From the NCBI GenBank assembly GCA_964527585.1, contig CAZGPE010000001.1, positions 95,251 through 159,250 on the forward strand: 64,000 bases of DNA. Direction: 5' to 3'. This document shows positions 51,543-60,842 of this stretch, piece by piece. This DNA comes from Fimenecus sp964527585 (GTDB lineage Bacteria; Bacillota; Clostridia; Oscillospirales; Acutalibacteraceae). The notes under the pieces are model-generated. The model was not told the DNA's origin. It saw nothing but the letters and a program-made list of their open reading frames with translations, and did not search any database. A program made the translations under genes and the position numbers. Position 1 is the first letter of the stretch; each line of letters begins with the position of its first letter.

Positions 51543-52346
51543 TCAGTTTAATGTGAGTGTTTTAATCGCCTTTGTCGGACACGCTTCAATGCATTTTCCG
51601 CAATTAACGCATTTTGACACATCAACGCTTGCTTTATTGTTTTCAACCTTGATCGCACCGTATTCGCAGACTTTTACACACTTCATACATCCGATACAGC
51701 CGACATCACAGGCTTTTCTCGTAAGAGCGCCTTTATCCGTATTCATACAGGTAACCGCCGCAAAAGTTTTATGCAAAGGCATAAGTTCGATTATACCTTT
51801 CGGACAGGTTGCTATGCATTTTTTACACGCTCTGCAAAGTGCGGGATCGACTCTTGCGACCCCGTCGCAGATTTTAATCGCATCATATTCACATTCTTTA
51901 ACGCAATCGCCCAAACCGATACAACCGTATACACAGTTTTTGGGGCCTCCGAAAAGCTGTGCCGCCATTTTACAGCTTTGGACTCCGACATAATCAAGTT
52001 TAACTTCATTATGAGAGGATGTTCCGTTACATTTAACAAATGCCGCCATAGGTTCAACGCTTTGCGCTTCTACGCCGAGAACCGACGCAATATCCTGAGC
52101 CGCCTGAGTTCCGCCGGGCGCACATAAATTTGTTTTATCGGTTTCGCCTTTGGAAAGTGCACTCGCATATCCGTCGCAGCCGGAAAATCCGCACGCTCCG
52201 CAGTTAGCACCGGGAAGACATTCTCTGATTTTTTCCGCCTTTTCATCCTTCGGAACAGCCATCACCACGGAAGCAATCGAAAGACCGACACCTGCGATAA
52301 GTCCGATAACACATACAAGCGTTACCGCTGATAAAATACCGTTCAT
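51543..52346 (-). CDS. rnfB: Rnf complex subunit B (ferredoxin-type)
   Basis: 267 residues from ATG 52346, with GGGGG eight bases upstream. One N-terminal membrane helix is followed by the 4Fe-4S motif CLPGANCGACGFSGC (C43, C49, C52, C57). Many further CxxCxxC clusters follow (CRACKKCIATCP, CIGCMKCVKVC, CVNCGKCIEACP), so several [4Fe-4S] centres are expected. RnfB takes electrons from reduced ferredoxin. It is the last of the rnfCDGEAB genes. Confidence 0.97.
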   Translation of the reverse strand: MNGILSAVTLVCVIGLIAGVGLSIASVVMAVPKDEKAEKIRECLPGANCGACGFSGCDGYASALSKGETDKTNLCAPGGTQAAQDIASVLGVEAQSVEPMAAFVKCNGTSSHNEVKLDYVGVQSCKMAAQLFGGPKNCVYGCIGLGDCVKECEYDAIKICDGVARVDPALCRACKKCIATCPKGIIELMPLHKTFAAVTCMNTDKGALTRKACDVGCIGCMKCVKVCEYGAIKVENNKASVDVSKCVNCGKCIEACPTKAIKTLTLN

Positions 52347-52358
52347 TGTCAATCCCCC

Positions 52359-52946
52359 TTATCCGAACATATTCTCTACAAGTCCGGTAAATCCGAGGAA
52401 CGAGAGAGAAGTCAAACTTGCCGATATAAGAGTTATCGGAAGTCCCTGTAAAAACTTAGGCACATCACAGGTTTCGAGTTTTGAGCGAACTCCGGCAAAC
52501 ATAACCATTGCCACCATAAATCCGAGACCGGCACCCAAAGTGTTTATCATTGCGTGCGAAAAAGAATAGCCGTTGTCAATATTGAGAATTGTTACGCCCA
52601 AAACAGCACAGTTGGTTGTAATCAAAGGAAGATAAATTCCCAGCGAACTGTAAAGCGAAGGAATATATTTCTTAAGGATGATCTCAACAAGCTGAACCAA
52701 TGCGGCTATAACCAAAATAAACACGATTGTCTGAAGATAACCGAGTGAACGGTTTTCCAAAAATGTATTGAGCGGATATGTTACCGCAGAGGAAAGAAGC
52801 ATCACGAAAATAACTGCAAGGCTCATACCCATTGCGGTATTGAGTTTCTTCGAAACGCCCAAGAAGGGACATATTCCCAAGAACTTAGAAAGAATATAGT
52901 TGTTTGTAAGTATTGCGGTTAAAAGGATAGAGAAAAATACTTTCAT
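52359..52946 (-). CDS. rnfA: Rnf complex subunit A
   Basis: 195 residues with six membrane helices. ILTNNYILSKFLGICPFLGVSKK near 12-34 and LITTNCAVLGVTILN near 108 are RnfA/NqrE motifs, each with a Cys that coordinates the intramembrane iron-sulfur centre shared with RnfE. It forms part of the ion-translocating membrane core. Its ATG shares a base with the rnfE stop (TAATG). Confidence 0.97.
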   Translation of the reverse strand: MKVFFSILLTAILTNNYILSKFLGICPFLGVSKKLNTAMGMSLAVIFVMLLSSAVTYPLNTFLENRSLGYLQTIVFILVIAALVQLVEIILKKYIPSLYSSLGIYLPLITTNCAVLGVTILNIDNGYSFSHAMINTLGAGLGFMVAMVMFAGVRSKLETCDVPKFLQGLPITLISASLTSLSFLGFTGLVENMFG

Positions 52947-53653
52947 TATTTTTCAACCCCCTTTTCTTCACAGTTTTCACCGCTGTTGAGTTTTTCACAG
53001 CTTGCCGCCATCGGACAGGCTTTACAGCCGCCGAGGGTTGCTTTCTTTTCGCCGTTTGCCGTTGCGAGTTTATTCGCACACGCCATAACGATACCGAACA
53101 CGAAAAATCCGCCGGGAGCGAGAACGAATATTGTCATAGGCGGTATGCTTTCGGGAAGAATTGCGTGTCCTAGCAATGTACCCGAACCGAGTAATTCTCT
53201 GATTGTTCCCATTATCGCAAGCGCACAGGTAAATCCTACGCCCATACCGAGTCCGTCAAGAGCAGATGCCACGACGGAATTTTTACCGGCAAAAGCTTCC
53301 GCTCTGCCGAGAATAATACAGTTTACGACGATAAGAGGAAGATATACTCCGAGCTGTTCGTCAAGAGAAGGTAAAAACGCTTTGACAAGCATTTGAACGA
53401 TTGTTACAAAGCCCGCTATGATAACTATATAACACGGGATTCTGACTTTTTGAGGAATAACTTTACGCAACGCCGAAATAACTATGTTTGAACAAACAAG
53501 AACGATCATTGCCGAAAGTCCCATACCGATCGCACTTTCAAGAGAAGTTGTTGTGGCAAGCGTAGGGCAAGTTCCCAAAACCAAGCGTAAAACGGGGTTT
53601 TCTTTGATAATGCCCTTTGTAAACTCATGTCCGAGTGATTTCTTTTCAGCCAT
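52946..53653 (-). CDS. rnfE: Rnf complex subunit E
   Basis: 235 residues from ATG 53653, eight bases inside rnfG. Six membrane helices run through about residue 195, with NPVLRLVLGTCPTLATTT and LIVVNCIILGRAEAFA carrying the Cys that face RnfA. The last 30 residues add a Cys-rich, Lys/Glu-rich tail (C210, C213, C219, C228) beyond the usual family end. The tail might bind a metal. Confidence 0.95.
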   Translation of the reverse strand: MAEKKSLGHEFTKGIIKENPVLRLVLGTCPTLATTTSLESAIGMGLSAMIVLVCSNIVISALRKVIPQKVRIPCYIVIIAGFVTIVQMLVKAFLPSLDEQLGVYLPLIVVNCIILGRAEAFAGKNSVVASALDGLGMGVGFTCALAIMGTIRELLGSGTLLGHAILPESIPPMTIFVLAPGGFFVFGIVMACANKLATANGEKKATLGGCKACPMAASCEKLNSGENCEEKGVEK

Positions 53654-54227
53654 TTTCAACACCGTCCGTTTCCGCATATAAATCTAATGCAATATTTACC
53701 GCCGAAGTAACAGCCTTTGAGGTTATTGTCGCTCCGGTGAGCGCCTGTATTTCGCTGTCATCGGCATCTCCGTTCTTAATAACGGAAAGTTGAGAACTTT
53801 TTCCGTTATACTGACTGAGGAACGAATCGTTCTTTGCGTTCATTCCGAGGCCTGCGGTTTCGTTTATCGTAAGAATAGAAACACCTTTTACGGTACCCGA
53901 AGTGTCGATACCGACCATAAGGTCAATATCTCCGCCGTAACCTTTTGCGGAAGTCTTAAACACATAACCTATAATTTCACCGGACTGAGAAAGTCCTTCA
54001 TAATATGTATAACCAACGCCGTCTTTTTCAACGGTTTTTTCTTCTGAAAAAGAAGAAGCGTCATTAAGCACAAGCTGTTTTGTCTTGTTTTGCGTTTCGA
54101 CGGCAAGCTGTTCGATTTTCGGCTGCGTTATATTGTTTGTAATCGCAAGCAAAACCGTTACAACCAAACATATTACGAAAAGAGAAACTGCGGGAACGAT
54201 AATTTCTTTAATATTGAATTTTTTCAT
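53646..54227 (-). CDS. rnfG: Rnf complex subunit G (covalent FMN)
   Basis: 193 residues. One N-terminal membrane helix is followed by an FMN-binding domain. QALTGATITSKAV at 161-173 holds the TGAT flavinylation motif, where FMN is attached to Thr167 by ApbE. It relays electrons from RnfB/RnfC to RnfD. The ATG overlaps the rnfD stop (ATGA). Confidence 0.96.
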   Translation of the reverse strand: MKKFNIKEIIVPAVSLFVICLVVTVLLAITNNITQPKIEQLAVETQNKTKQLVLNDASSFSEEKTVEKDGVGYTYYEGLSQSGEIIGYVFKTSAKGYGGDIDLMVGIDTSGTVKGVSILTINETAGLGMNAKNDSFLSQYNGKSSQLSVIKNGDADDSEIQALTGATITSKAVTSAVNIALDLYAETDGVENG

Positions 54228-55246
54228 TTTGCCGCCCCCTCTTTTTTCTTCTTTTGCTTAACCGTGCCGAACGGCTTCGAAGCGGTCAGAGTCTCAATAT
54301 GAGGAACAAGTATGTTCATAAGAATAATCGAGAACGAAACGCCTTCGGGCAAAGAACCGAAAATTCTGATAAGCGATGTGATTATTCCGCAGCCGACGGC
54401 ATATATGATTTTTCCTTTGGTTGTTATGGGAGAGGTTGTATAATCGGTTGCCATAAATACAGCACCGAGCAAAAGTCCGCCCGCCATAACCTGATAAAGC
54501 GCAAAAGTCATATTTCCCTTGCTTGCGATAAGCATTATAATCGCAACTGTTCCGACATAGCATACGGGAATCACGGGAGAAATAACCTTTCTTACAAACA
54601 GATAAAGCGCACCGAGAATAATCGCCGCAGCACAGGTTTCACCCAGACAACCCGCACGCACTCCGAAAAACATAGAAGCAAGGTCGGGAAGTTCCGAACT
54701 GTTTATAAGCGCCGCAGCGCCTTGCGAATTATAGTTTCCGGCAAACTGCGCAAGAGGTGTCGCACCCGTTACGGCATCAATTGTTTGAATTCTCCATTCA
54801 AACGGCTGTTCGAAATTATTAACATAAGTCGGGAAAGATGTCATAAGTACGATTCTTCCGACCAAAGCGGGATTGACAAAGTTCTGACCGATTCCGCCGA
54901 AGAACTGCTTAACAACAATTATAGCAACCGCATCTCCGACAATTACCATCCACAGCGGAATACTCGACGGCAAATTGAACGCTAACAGTATACCCGTAAC
55001 AACCGCCGACAAATCTCCGACAGTGTTATTTCTTTTCATTACTTTACGGCATATAAATTCAAAAAGCACACAGAAAAGTACGCTTACCGCAGTTACCGCA
55101 AGAGAGCGAACTCCGAAAAGCAAAACCGACACCGCAAGCGAAGGCAAAAGTGCGATTATAACATCAAGCATAACACCTGCCGTTGTGTCAACAGTCCGTC
55201 TGTGCGGAGAAGCGCTGACTGTAAGTTTTTTCATTTGATCGCTCAT
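54224..55246 (-). CDS. rnfD: Rnf complex subunit D (covalent FMN)
   Basis: 340 residues from ATG 55246, which overlaps the rnfC stop by four bases. The longer frame upstream lies inside rnfC. SPHRRTVDTTAGVMLDVIIALLP is the N-terminal signature. Eight or more membrane helices follow. DAVTGATPLAQF at 158-169 has a second flavinylation motif, TGAT. It forms the ion-translocating channel with RnfA and RnfE. Confidence 0.96.
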   Translation of the reverse strand: MSDQMKKLTVSASPHRRTVDTTAGVMLDVIIALLPSLAVSVLLFGVRSLAVTAVSVLFCVLFEFICRKVMKRNNTVGDLSAVVTGILLAFNLPSSIPLWMVIVGDAVAIIVVKQFFGGIGQNFVNPALVGRIVLMTSFPTYVNNFEQPFEWRIQTIDAVTGATPLAQFAGNYNSQGAAALINSSELPDLASMFFGVRAGCLGETCAAAIILGALYLFVRKVISPVIPVCYVGTVAIIMLIASKGNMTFALYQVMAGGLLLGAVFMATDYTTSPITTKGKIIYAVGCGIITSLIRIFGSLPEGVSFSIILMNILVPHIETLTASKPFGTVKQKKKKEGAAK

Positions 55247-56577
55247 TTTTTTGCCCCCTCTCTGATAATCGACTTGGCATTTCGCATATACTGGACAAGC
55301 GGTCTGCCTGCCGGACAGGAATATGCACACGAACCGCATTCCATACAAACCGTTGCACCGAATTTGGTAAGAGCCTCAACATCTTTTGTTCTTGTATAAC
55401 GCTCAATGCGGGTCGGCATAAGACCGAGCGGACAGGCTTTCGCACAGCGTCCGCACACGATACAATCGGTTTCCTTTTTTATGCTTACATCTTTTTTGCC
55501 GAGAACCAATACAGCGTTATTACTTTTAAGTACAGGCGTGTGTATATCGACAATCGAAGTTCCCATCATCGGTCCGCCTGCGATAATTTTTACCGGTTCT
55601 TCCTTAAATCCGCCACACTGTTCGATGATATATGCTATCTCGGTACCTACGGGAACTCTGATATTTTGCGGGTTTGAGATTGCCGAACCGTCAACTGTCA
55701 TAGACCTCGAAACAAGCGGTTTACCGGTCTTGCAGTATCTTGACAAAAAGGCTGCCGATGCAACATTCATTACAACGCATCCGACATCGGCGGGAAGTTT
55801 TCCGGGCGGAACCTTTCTGCCCGTTGCGGAAAGAACCATCATTTTTTCCGCACCCTGAGGATATTTCGATTTCAACGGCATAACCTTGATTTCGTCATTT
55901 TCATCCTCTTTTTCGGCAATTCGTTCGAGAATTTTAATCGCTTCTTTTTTGTTATCTTCTACGGCGATTATGCATTTCTTAAATCCGAGCATATCTTTAA
56001 CAAGATGAACACCGTTAAAAACATCCCATGAATTGTCAAGACATTCACGGTAATCAACCGTTATAAACGGCTCACATTCGGCGGCATTGATAATTAAAGT
56101 ATCTATTTGAGCGTTCGGATCAAAACCGAGTTTAACATGAGTCGGGAATCCCGCACCGCCGAGTCCGACAAGTCCCGATTCACGCACCGCTTTGATAAAA
56201 TCTTCTCTTGTGTCGATTTTCGGCGGCTGAAGTCCTTCATATAAAGTGTTTTCGCCGTCATTTTCGATTATAACCGCCTGTGTGGACATTCCCGTTGCGG
56301 TTTTTATATCTTTAATCGCAGTTACTTTACCCGAAACAGACGAATGTATCGGAGCGGAAACGAATTTATCCGTATCGCCGATAAGCTGTCCGACTTTGAC
56401 GGTATCCCCGACTTTGACAACGGGAGTACAGGGAGCGCCGATATGCTGACTCATTGCAAGAGTAACAAATTCGGGAGCTTCAATTCTTCTCGCCTGCATA
56501 TCCTTAGTGTTTTTGTCGTGAGAAACTTTGACTCCGCCCCGCACTTTCTTTACGGGTTTAATCAATTCAGAGTGCAT
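55243..56577 (-). CDS. rnfC: Rnf complex subunit C (NADH:ferredoxin side)
   Basis: 444 residues. A barrel-sandwich domain (VKVGDTVKVGQLIGD) near 58-70, the NADH/FMN-binding LGGAGFPTHVKLGF near 138, and two [4Fe-4S] motifs (CIVCGRCAKACP near 370 and CMECGSCAYSCP near 410) are visible. It is the peripheral NAD-reducing subunit. GGAGG precedes ATG 56577, whose first base abuts the Gx stop. Confidence 0.97.
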   Translation of the reverse strand: MHSELIKPVKKVRGGVKVSHDKNTKDMQARRIEAPEFVTLAMSQHIGAPCTPVVKVGDTVKVGQLIGDTDKFVSAPIHSSVSGKVTAIKDIKTATGMSTQAVIIENDGENTLYEGLQPPKIDTREDFIKAVRESGLVGLGGAGFPTHVKLGFDPNAQIDTLIINAAECEPFITVDYRECLDNSWDVFNGVHLVKDMLGFKKCIIAVEDNKKEAIKILERIAEKEDENDEIKVMPLKSKYPQGAEKMMVLSATGRKVPPGKLPADVGCVVMNVASAAFLSRYCKTGKPLVSRSMTVDGSAISNPQNIRVPVGTEIAYIIEQCGGFKEEPVKIIAGGPMMGTSIVDIHTPVLKSNNAVLVLGKKDVSIKKETDCIVCGRCAKACPLGLMPTRIERYTRTKDVEALTKFGATVCMECGSCAYSCPAGRPLVQYMRNAKSIIREGAKK

Positions 56578-57105
56578 TTATTTTCCTCCTTTAAGCTCTG
56601 TGTTTTTTAGAACTTTTTCAAGAGCCGGAATTACCGCCCTTAATACCGTTCCCGTTGCGGCACCGGTTAAAGCACCGCTTACAAGCAACACCGGAGTATA
56701 GCCGAACACCGCAGTATTGCCTGCCAATATAACCGCAACCGCAAGTTGTCCCGCATTATGCATAATTGCGCATACAACTCCGATTACCATATATCCTGTT
56801 TTTTTCGAGTACCTGAAAAAAAGGTACATTGCAACTGTGCTTAACATTCCTCCGCACAGACTCATAAAAAATGCCGTTACACCTCTTGTTACACCGGCAA
56901 ACACCGCTTTTATAAGCGTTACGGCAAGCGCACTTACAAGACCTAACGATGAAGCCGCAAACATTGTCGCAACATTCGAAAATCCGAGTTTTGCTCCCGG
57001 CGGCATAAAAGCCGCTGTGGGAATAAGGCTTTCCAAGTAAGATAATGTTATCGCCACGGCGGAAAGCATACCGAACAATGCGATTTTATATGTTTTGTTT
57101 TTCAT
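56578..57105 (-). CDS. Gx-transporter/heptaprenyl-diphosphate-synthase-I-like membrane protein
   Basis: 175 residues with five or six membrane helices. It resembles the Gx transporter family (Pfam Hpre_diP_synt_I): KIALFGMLSAVAITLSYLESLIP, PGAKLGFSNVATMFA, and AGVTRGVTAFFMSLCGG. These are ECF-S-like small membrane proteins and are commonly found with NusG-II proteins and ApbE near rnf genes. A role in supplying flavin, quinone or isoprenoid to the complex is plausible but unproven. Confidence 0.75.
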   Translation of the reverse strand: MKNKTYKIALFGMLSAVAITLSYLESLIPTAAFMPPGAKLGFSNVATMFAASSLGLVSALAVTLIKAVFAGVTRGVTAFFMSLCGGMLSTVAMYLFFRYSKKTGYMVIGVVCAIMHNAGQLAVAVILAGNTAVFGYTPVLLVSGALTGAATGTVLRAVIPALEKVLKNTELKGGK

Positions 57106-57109
57106 CTCT

Positions 57110-57481
57110 TCAATATGTCATTATATCGTAATCCGTTTTTTCTCCCTTTAATGCGATAACCGTTTTATTCGGCAAACAAGCCGCAACATCGCCTGCACGG
57201 GAGAGCGTACCGCTGTTTATACAAATTTTATCTTTGCAATCGCTTTCGTAAAATCTTACCGTGCCGTCTTTTTTCTCGATTACAACGCCGTTTTCAAGCG
57301 TATATAACGAATAAGATTTGTCCGAAAGGCTGATTGTTTCAACCGTTTTTCCGTCCACCGTAACTTCGGCATAAACACCGTTTTGAGCGGTATATTCGCC
57401 GACAATCAGCGAAATTAAAATAACAGCTGCGACAATGAGCAAAACCGCCGCATCCTTGCGTGTTATAAGTTTGCGTTGCAT
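57110..57481 (-). CDS. NusG domain II protein
   Basis: 123 residues from ATG 57481, with GGTGG six bases upstream. One N-terminal membrane helix is followed by an exposed beta domain with VETISLSDKSYSLYT, VIEKKDGTVRFYESDCKDKICI and RAGDVAACLPNKTVIAL. This is the NusG-II (Pfam PF07009) pattern. The CKDKIC motif may bind a metal or haem. Consistent co-location with ApbE and rnf suggests a role in maturation of the complex. Confidence 0.82.
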   Translation of the reverse strand: MQRKLITRKDAAVLLIVAAVILISLIVGEYTAQNGVYAEVTVDGKTVETISLSDKSYSLYTLENGVVIEKKDGTVRFYESDCKDKICINSGTLSRAGDVAACLPNKTVIALKGEKTDYDIMTY

Positions 57482-57482
57482 A

Positions 57483-58508
57483 TTATTCCACCGTAAATTC
57501 ACTGTTTGTTATCTTTATCGACTCCGAAAGCGTCTGTGAAACGCTTACCGTCTTATCCGAATAAACAAACACCGCAGAAGCATTATATTTTTGAAGTAAG
57601 GGATATGAGGCTGTTTCTCCCAACAGATAGCAAGCCGTCGACAAAGCATCGCTTTCAAGTCCTGAATGTGCTACTACGGTAACCGAACACAACTCGCTGT
57701 TTGAAGAGGTTCCCGTTGTAAGATCAAGAAGATGGTGGTAAGTAACGCCGTCTTTTTCAAATGTTTTCTCGTAATTTCCCGATGTCGAAACAAAACACGA
57801 ACCGAGAGTTAAAGTTGCAAAAGAGTCGTTTATTTCTCCGAACGGATTTCTTATTCCGATTGTCCACTCTCTGTTTTCGGACGGGTTGCTGTACAGCGCT
57901 ACGCTTCCGCCGACGGAAATTATACCCGCTTCGATTTCGTCGTTCGAAAGCAAAACCTCCACCGCTTTATCGCAAGCGGCACCTTTTCCGACCGAACCGA
58001 GATTTATTATCTGTCCTTGAGAAGCGCAAACGGTAAGTGTATTTCTGTCAAGAAGTAAGTTTTCATCATCGCAAAGAGAGAGGGCGGTTTTAATTTCATC
58101 GTCTTCGGGGACAGTGAAATCATCGGTATCAATCCCCCAAAGTTCCGTCAACGCTCCCGAAGTTACCGCCGCTTTCTTGTTTGTCATAGAATATATTTCA
58201 ACTGTATTTTCAATTATATCGAACAGTTCACGGCTGACTTGCACCCCTTGTTCAAGAGAACTGTTAACGCTGCTCAATTCGGAAGTTTTATCGTTTTTGG
58301 AAATTATTTTATCAAGTTGCTGTATTTGACGGACAACATCATCGGAAACTTCCCGTGCCCGATCGGAATTATCCGAATATAATTTAATTCCGACAACACT
58401 GCCCATTGCATAAGCCTCGTTTTCAACAGCGGCTTTTTCGGCTGAGCAAGAAGAAAAAATAAGCATTGCCGCTATGACAATGAAGAACAGTCCTTTTTTC
58501 ATTTTCAT
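57483..58508 (-). CDS. apbE: ApbE FAD:protein FMN transferase
   Basis: 341 residues from ATG 58508, with AGGTG nine bases upstream. A lipoprotein signal peptide ends in lipobox FSSC at Cys21. GSVVGIKLYSD near 40, NLGSVGKGAACDKAVEVLL near 175 and ISVGGSVALYS near 200 are ApbE motifs, and DALSTACYLLG near 310 is the metal-binding end. It transfers FMN from FAD to Thr in (S/T)GA(T/S) motifs, here probably of RnfG and RnfD. It is the first gene of the operon. Confidence 0.93.
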   Translation of the reverse strand: MKMKKGLFFIVIAAMLIFSSCSAEKAAVENEAYAMGSVVGIKLYSDNSDRAREVSDDVVRQIQQLDKIISKNDKTSELSSVNSSLEQGVQVSRELFDIIENTVEIYSMTNKKAAVTSGALTELWGIDTDDFTVPEDDEIKTALSLCDDENLLLDRNTLTVCASQGQIINLGSVGKGAACDKAVEVLLSNDEIEAGIISVGGSVALYSNPSENREWTIGIRNPFGEINDSFATLTLGSCFVSTSGNYEKTFEKDGVTYHHLLDLTTGTSSNSELCSVTVVAHSGLESDALSTACYLLGETASYPLLQKYNASAVFVYSDKTVSVSQTLSESIKITNSEFTVE

Positions 58509-58550
58509 ATTCGGCAACACCTATCCGTAAAACTCAAATTTAACAATACA

Positions 58551-58579
58551 ATTATATTACAAAAAAGTTTCAAGTTCAA
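58551..58579 (-). promoter_or_regulatory. Promoter of the apbE-rnf operon
   Basis: Minus-strand TTGAAC (58574-58579), 17-base spacer, TATAAT (58551-58556), about 43 bases before apbE. No internal promoter or terminator is obvious over the nine genes. Confidence 0.7.
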
Positions 58580-58655
58580 GTTTTGTTATATAAATAACAA
58601 TAATATTGTTGTATCGGCAGTATATTTTGTGATAAAATTACAGAGAGGTGATAAT

Positions 58656-59768
58656 ATGTTCTCAGATTATTATATGCCCGTCAAAATTTTGGCAGGAAAA
58701 GGAGCGGTTATTTCCAACCGCAATGTTTTCACAAAATACGGAAACAGATGCCTTATCGTATGCGGAAAAGACTCCGCAGAAAAAAGCGGCGCATTATCCG
58801 ATATAAAAAATATGCTCGAAGAAGAAAATGTCAAATACACCGTATTTGACAAAATCACGCAAAATCCGAAAACTTCCGACTGTCAGCAGGCAGGTCAGGT
58901 TGCACGGGATTTCGAAGTCGAATATGTAATCGGCATCGGCGGAGGAAGTCAGCTTGATGCCGCAAAAGCAATTGCCGTTTATGCGGCAAATAAATTCCTT
59001 CAAGCAGATGATATATATTCCGCAATTGCAATGTTGCCCCCTCTTCCCGTTATTTTAATCGGTACGACAGCGGGAACGGGAAGCGAAGTAACCGGCGTTT
59101 CCGTGCTGACAAACGAATCAGGCAGAAAGAAAAGCGTAAGCGGTGAAAACTATTATGCGAAAATTTCTTTTGCCGATCCGAAATACACTTACTCCGTTCC
59201 GTTTGATTTTACTCTTTCGACCGCAATCGACGCCTTCTGCCACACCGTTGAAAGTTTTCTTTCCAACAAAGCCGGCGAACAGTCTTCGATATATTCAAAA
59301 AGAGCGATACCGACTATATGGCAGGCGGTTTTGAAAACGGCGAATTCAAAAGAACTTCCCGATGAAAAAACACGGGATGAACTGTATGCCGCTTCGCTGT
59401 TTGCCGGACTTGCGATAAACCTCACAGGAACTTGCTATCCGCATACACTCGGCTACACACTTACGGAAGATTACGGCGTTTCGCACGGCTTTGCCTGTGC
59501 GGCATTCCTGCCTTCGTTTGTAAAGCGTGCATTGGAATTCAAAAATGAGCGTGCAACGGAATTCCTTTCGATGATAAATATGAATTATCCCGAATTCGAA
59601 AGAACAATGCTCGGTATTCTGCCGATTGATACGGTGAAAATGGAGCCGCAGCAAATCGACACTTACTGCGAAAGATGGCAAAATGTCAAAAACTTCGCAA
59701 ACTCCCCCGCAGGCTTTACGCAAAACGACGCAAAAGAAGTTCTATCCGAACTTTTCTTAAAAAATTAA
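58656..59768 (+). CDS. Iron-containing alcohol dehydrogenase
   Basis: 370 residues from ATG 58656, with AGAGAGGTGATA upstream. The Fe-ADH fold has VIGIGGGSQLDAAKAIAVYAA near 97 (NAD(P) binding), IGTTAGTGSEVT near 138, and the metal-ligand region STAIDAFCHTVESFLS near 197 plus CYPHTLGYTLTEDYGVSHGFACA near 263. It could be an alcohol or butanol dehydrogenase. The substrate is not clear. Monocistronic. Confidence 0.9.
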   Translation: MFSDYYMPVKILAGKGAVISNRNVFTKYGNRCLIVCGKDSAEKSGALSDIKNMLEEENVKYTVFDKITQNPKTSDCQQAGQVARDFEVEYVIGIGGGSQLDAAKAIAVYAANKFLQADDIYSAIAMLPPLPVILIGTTAGTGSEVTGVSVLTNESGRKKSVSGENYYAKISFADPKYTYSVPFDFTLSTAIDAFCHTVESFLSNKAGEQSSIYSKRAIPTIWQAVLKTANSKELPDEKTRDELYAASLFAGLAINLTGTCYPHTLGYTLTEDYGVSHGFACAAFLPSFVKRALEFKNERATEFLSMINMNYPEFERTMLGILPIDTVKMEPQQIDTYCERWQNVKNFANSPAGFTQNDAKEVLSELFLKN

Positions 59769-59775
59769 AAAACAA

Positions 59776-59812
59776 AAAACGGAGAAGTTCACACTTCTCC
59801 GTTTTAATTTTA
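59776..59812. terminator. Bidirectional terminator between Fe-ADH and trpS
   Basis: AAAACGGAGAAGT / ACTTCTCCGTTTT 13-bp stem with a four-base loop and A/T runs on both sides. Confidence 0.9.
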
Positions 59813-59817
59813 CTTTA

Positions 59818-60822
59818 TTATAACTGCACGAATCCGACTTTTTTCATTGCTTTTTTGAGAGTTCTCGAAGCATAGTAACTTGCTTTTTGCGCTCCTTTTA
59901 CCGCACATTCGGTAAGATAAGCCTTATCGTCGATAAGACGCTTATATTCTTCTTTAAGCGGTCTGAGTTCTTCGACAACAGCCTCTCCGACTGCCGTCTT
60001 AAAGTCGCCGTATCCTTTTCCGTCGAATTCATTTTCGATTTCTTCGAAAGTTTTTCCGGTACAGCAGGAATAAATACCCATAAGGTTGTTCACGCCGTCT
60101 TTTCCGTCTGCGTAATAAACTTTTGCTTCGCTGTCGGTTACGGCACTCTTAATTTTTTTCATTATCACGCTGTCATCGTCAAGAACGGAAATAAAACCTT
60201 TAACATTCGTGTCCGATTTAGACATTTTCTTTGTAGGCTCCTGCAAAGACATTACTCTTGCGCCCGTTTTTTTAATAAACGGTTCGGGAATTTTGAAAGT
60301 ATTTCCGTAAAGACCGTTAAAGCGTTCGGCAATATTCCTTGTAATTTCAAGATGCTGTTTTTGGTCGGCACCGATCGGAACGAAATCCGTCTGATAAAGC
60401 AAAATATCCGCAGCCATAAGCACAGGATAGGCAAACAGCCCGACATTTACATTATCCGGATGTTTTTCGCTCTTATCCTTAAATTGAGTCATTCTCGAAG
60501 CTTCACCGAACTGTGTATAACAGTCGAGAATCCACGCTAACTGTGCGTGTTCGGGTACCATACTCTGAATAAACACCGTGTTTTTTTCGGGGTCAAGTCC
60601 CAAAGCAAGCAACAGCGCATACATTTCAAGCGTTCTTTTTCGCAAATCGGCAGGATCGGGGCGGACGGTTATCGAATGAAGATCCGCAACCGCAAAAAGA
60701 CAGTCATAGTCATCTGCCATTGCCTTCCAATTTTTCAGCGCACCGAGATAATTTCCCAAAGTGGGAGTACCCGTCGGCTGAATTGCACTTAAAACTATTT
60801 TTTTCTTTTCCTGATTTTCCAT
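59818..60822 (-). CDS. trpS: Tryptophanyl-tRNA synthetase
   Basis: 334 residues. The class I HIGH-equivalent TGTPTLGNYLGALKNW near residue 17 and the KMSKS motif KKMSKSDTN near 196 are present, and GADQKQHLEITRNIAERFN near 150 is the Trp/AMP binding region. It charges tRNA-Trp. It lies 20 bases after the CNNM-type gene and is likely cotranscribed with it, so a leader T-box is neither expected nor seen. Confidence 0.97.
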   Translation of the reverse strand: MENQEKKKIVLSAIQPTGTPTLGNYLGALKNWKAMADDYDCLFAVADLHSITVRPDPADLRKRTLEMYALLLALGLDPEKNTVFIQSMVPEHAQLAWILDCYTQFGEASRMTQFKDKSEKHPDNVNVGLFAYPVLMAADILLYQTDFVPIGADQKQHLEITRNIAERFNGLYGNTFKIPEPFIKKTGARVMSLQEPTKKMSKSDTNVKGFISVLDDDSVIMKKIKSAVTDSEAKVYYADGKDGVNNLMGIYSCCTGKTFEEIENEFDGKGYGDFKTAVGEAVVEELRPLKEEYKRLIDDKAYLTECAVKGAQKASYYASRTLKKAMKKVGFVQL

Positions 60823-60842
60823 TTACTGTTTTCTCCGATAAA

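Noticed and set aside
60823..60842. T-box leader for trpS
   Set aside because: Only 20 bases separate trpS from the upstream gene; there is no room for specifier or antiterminator stems.
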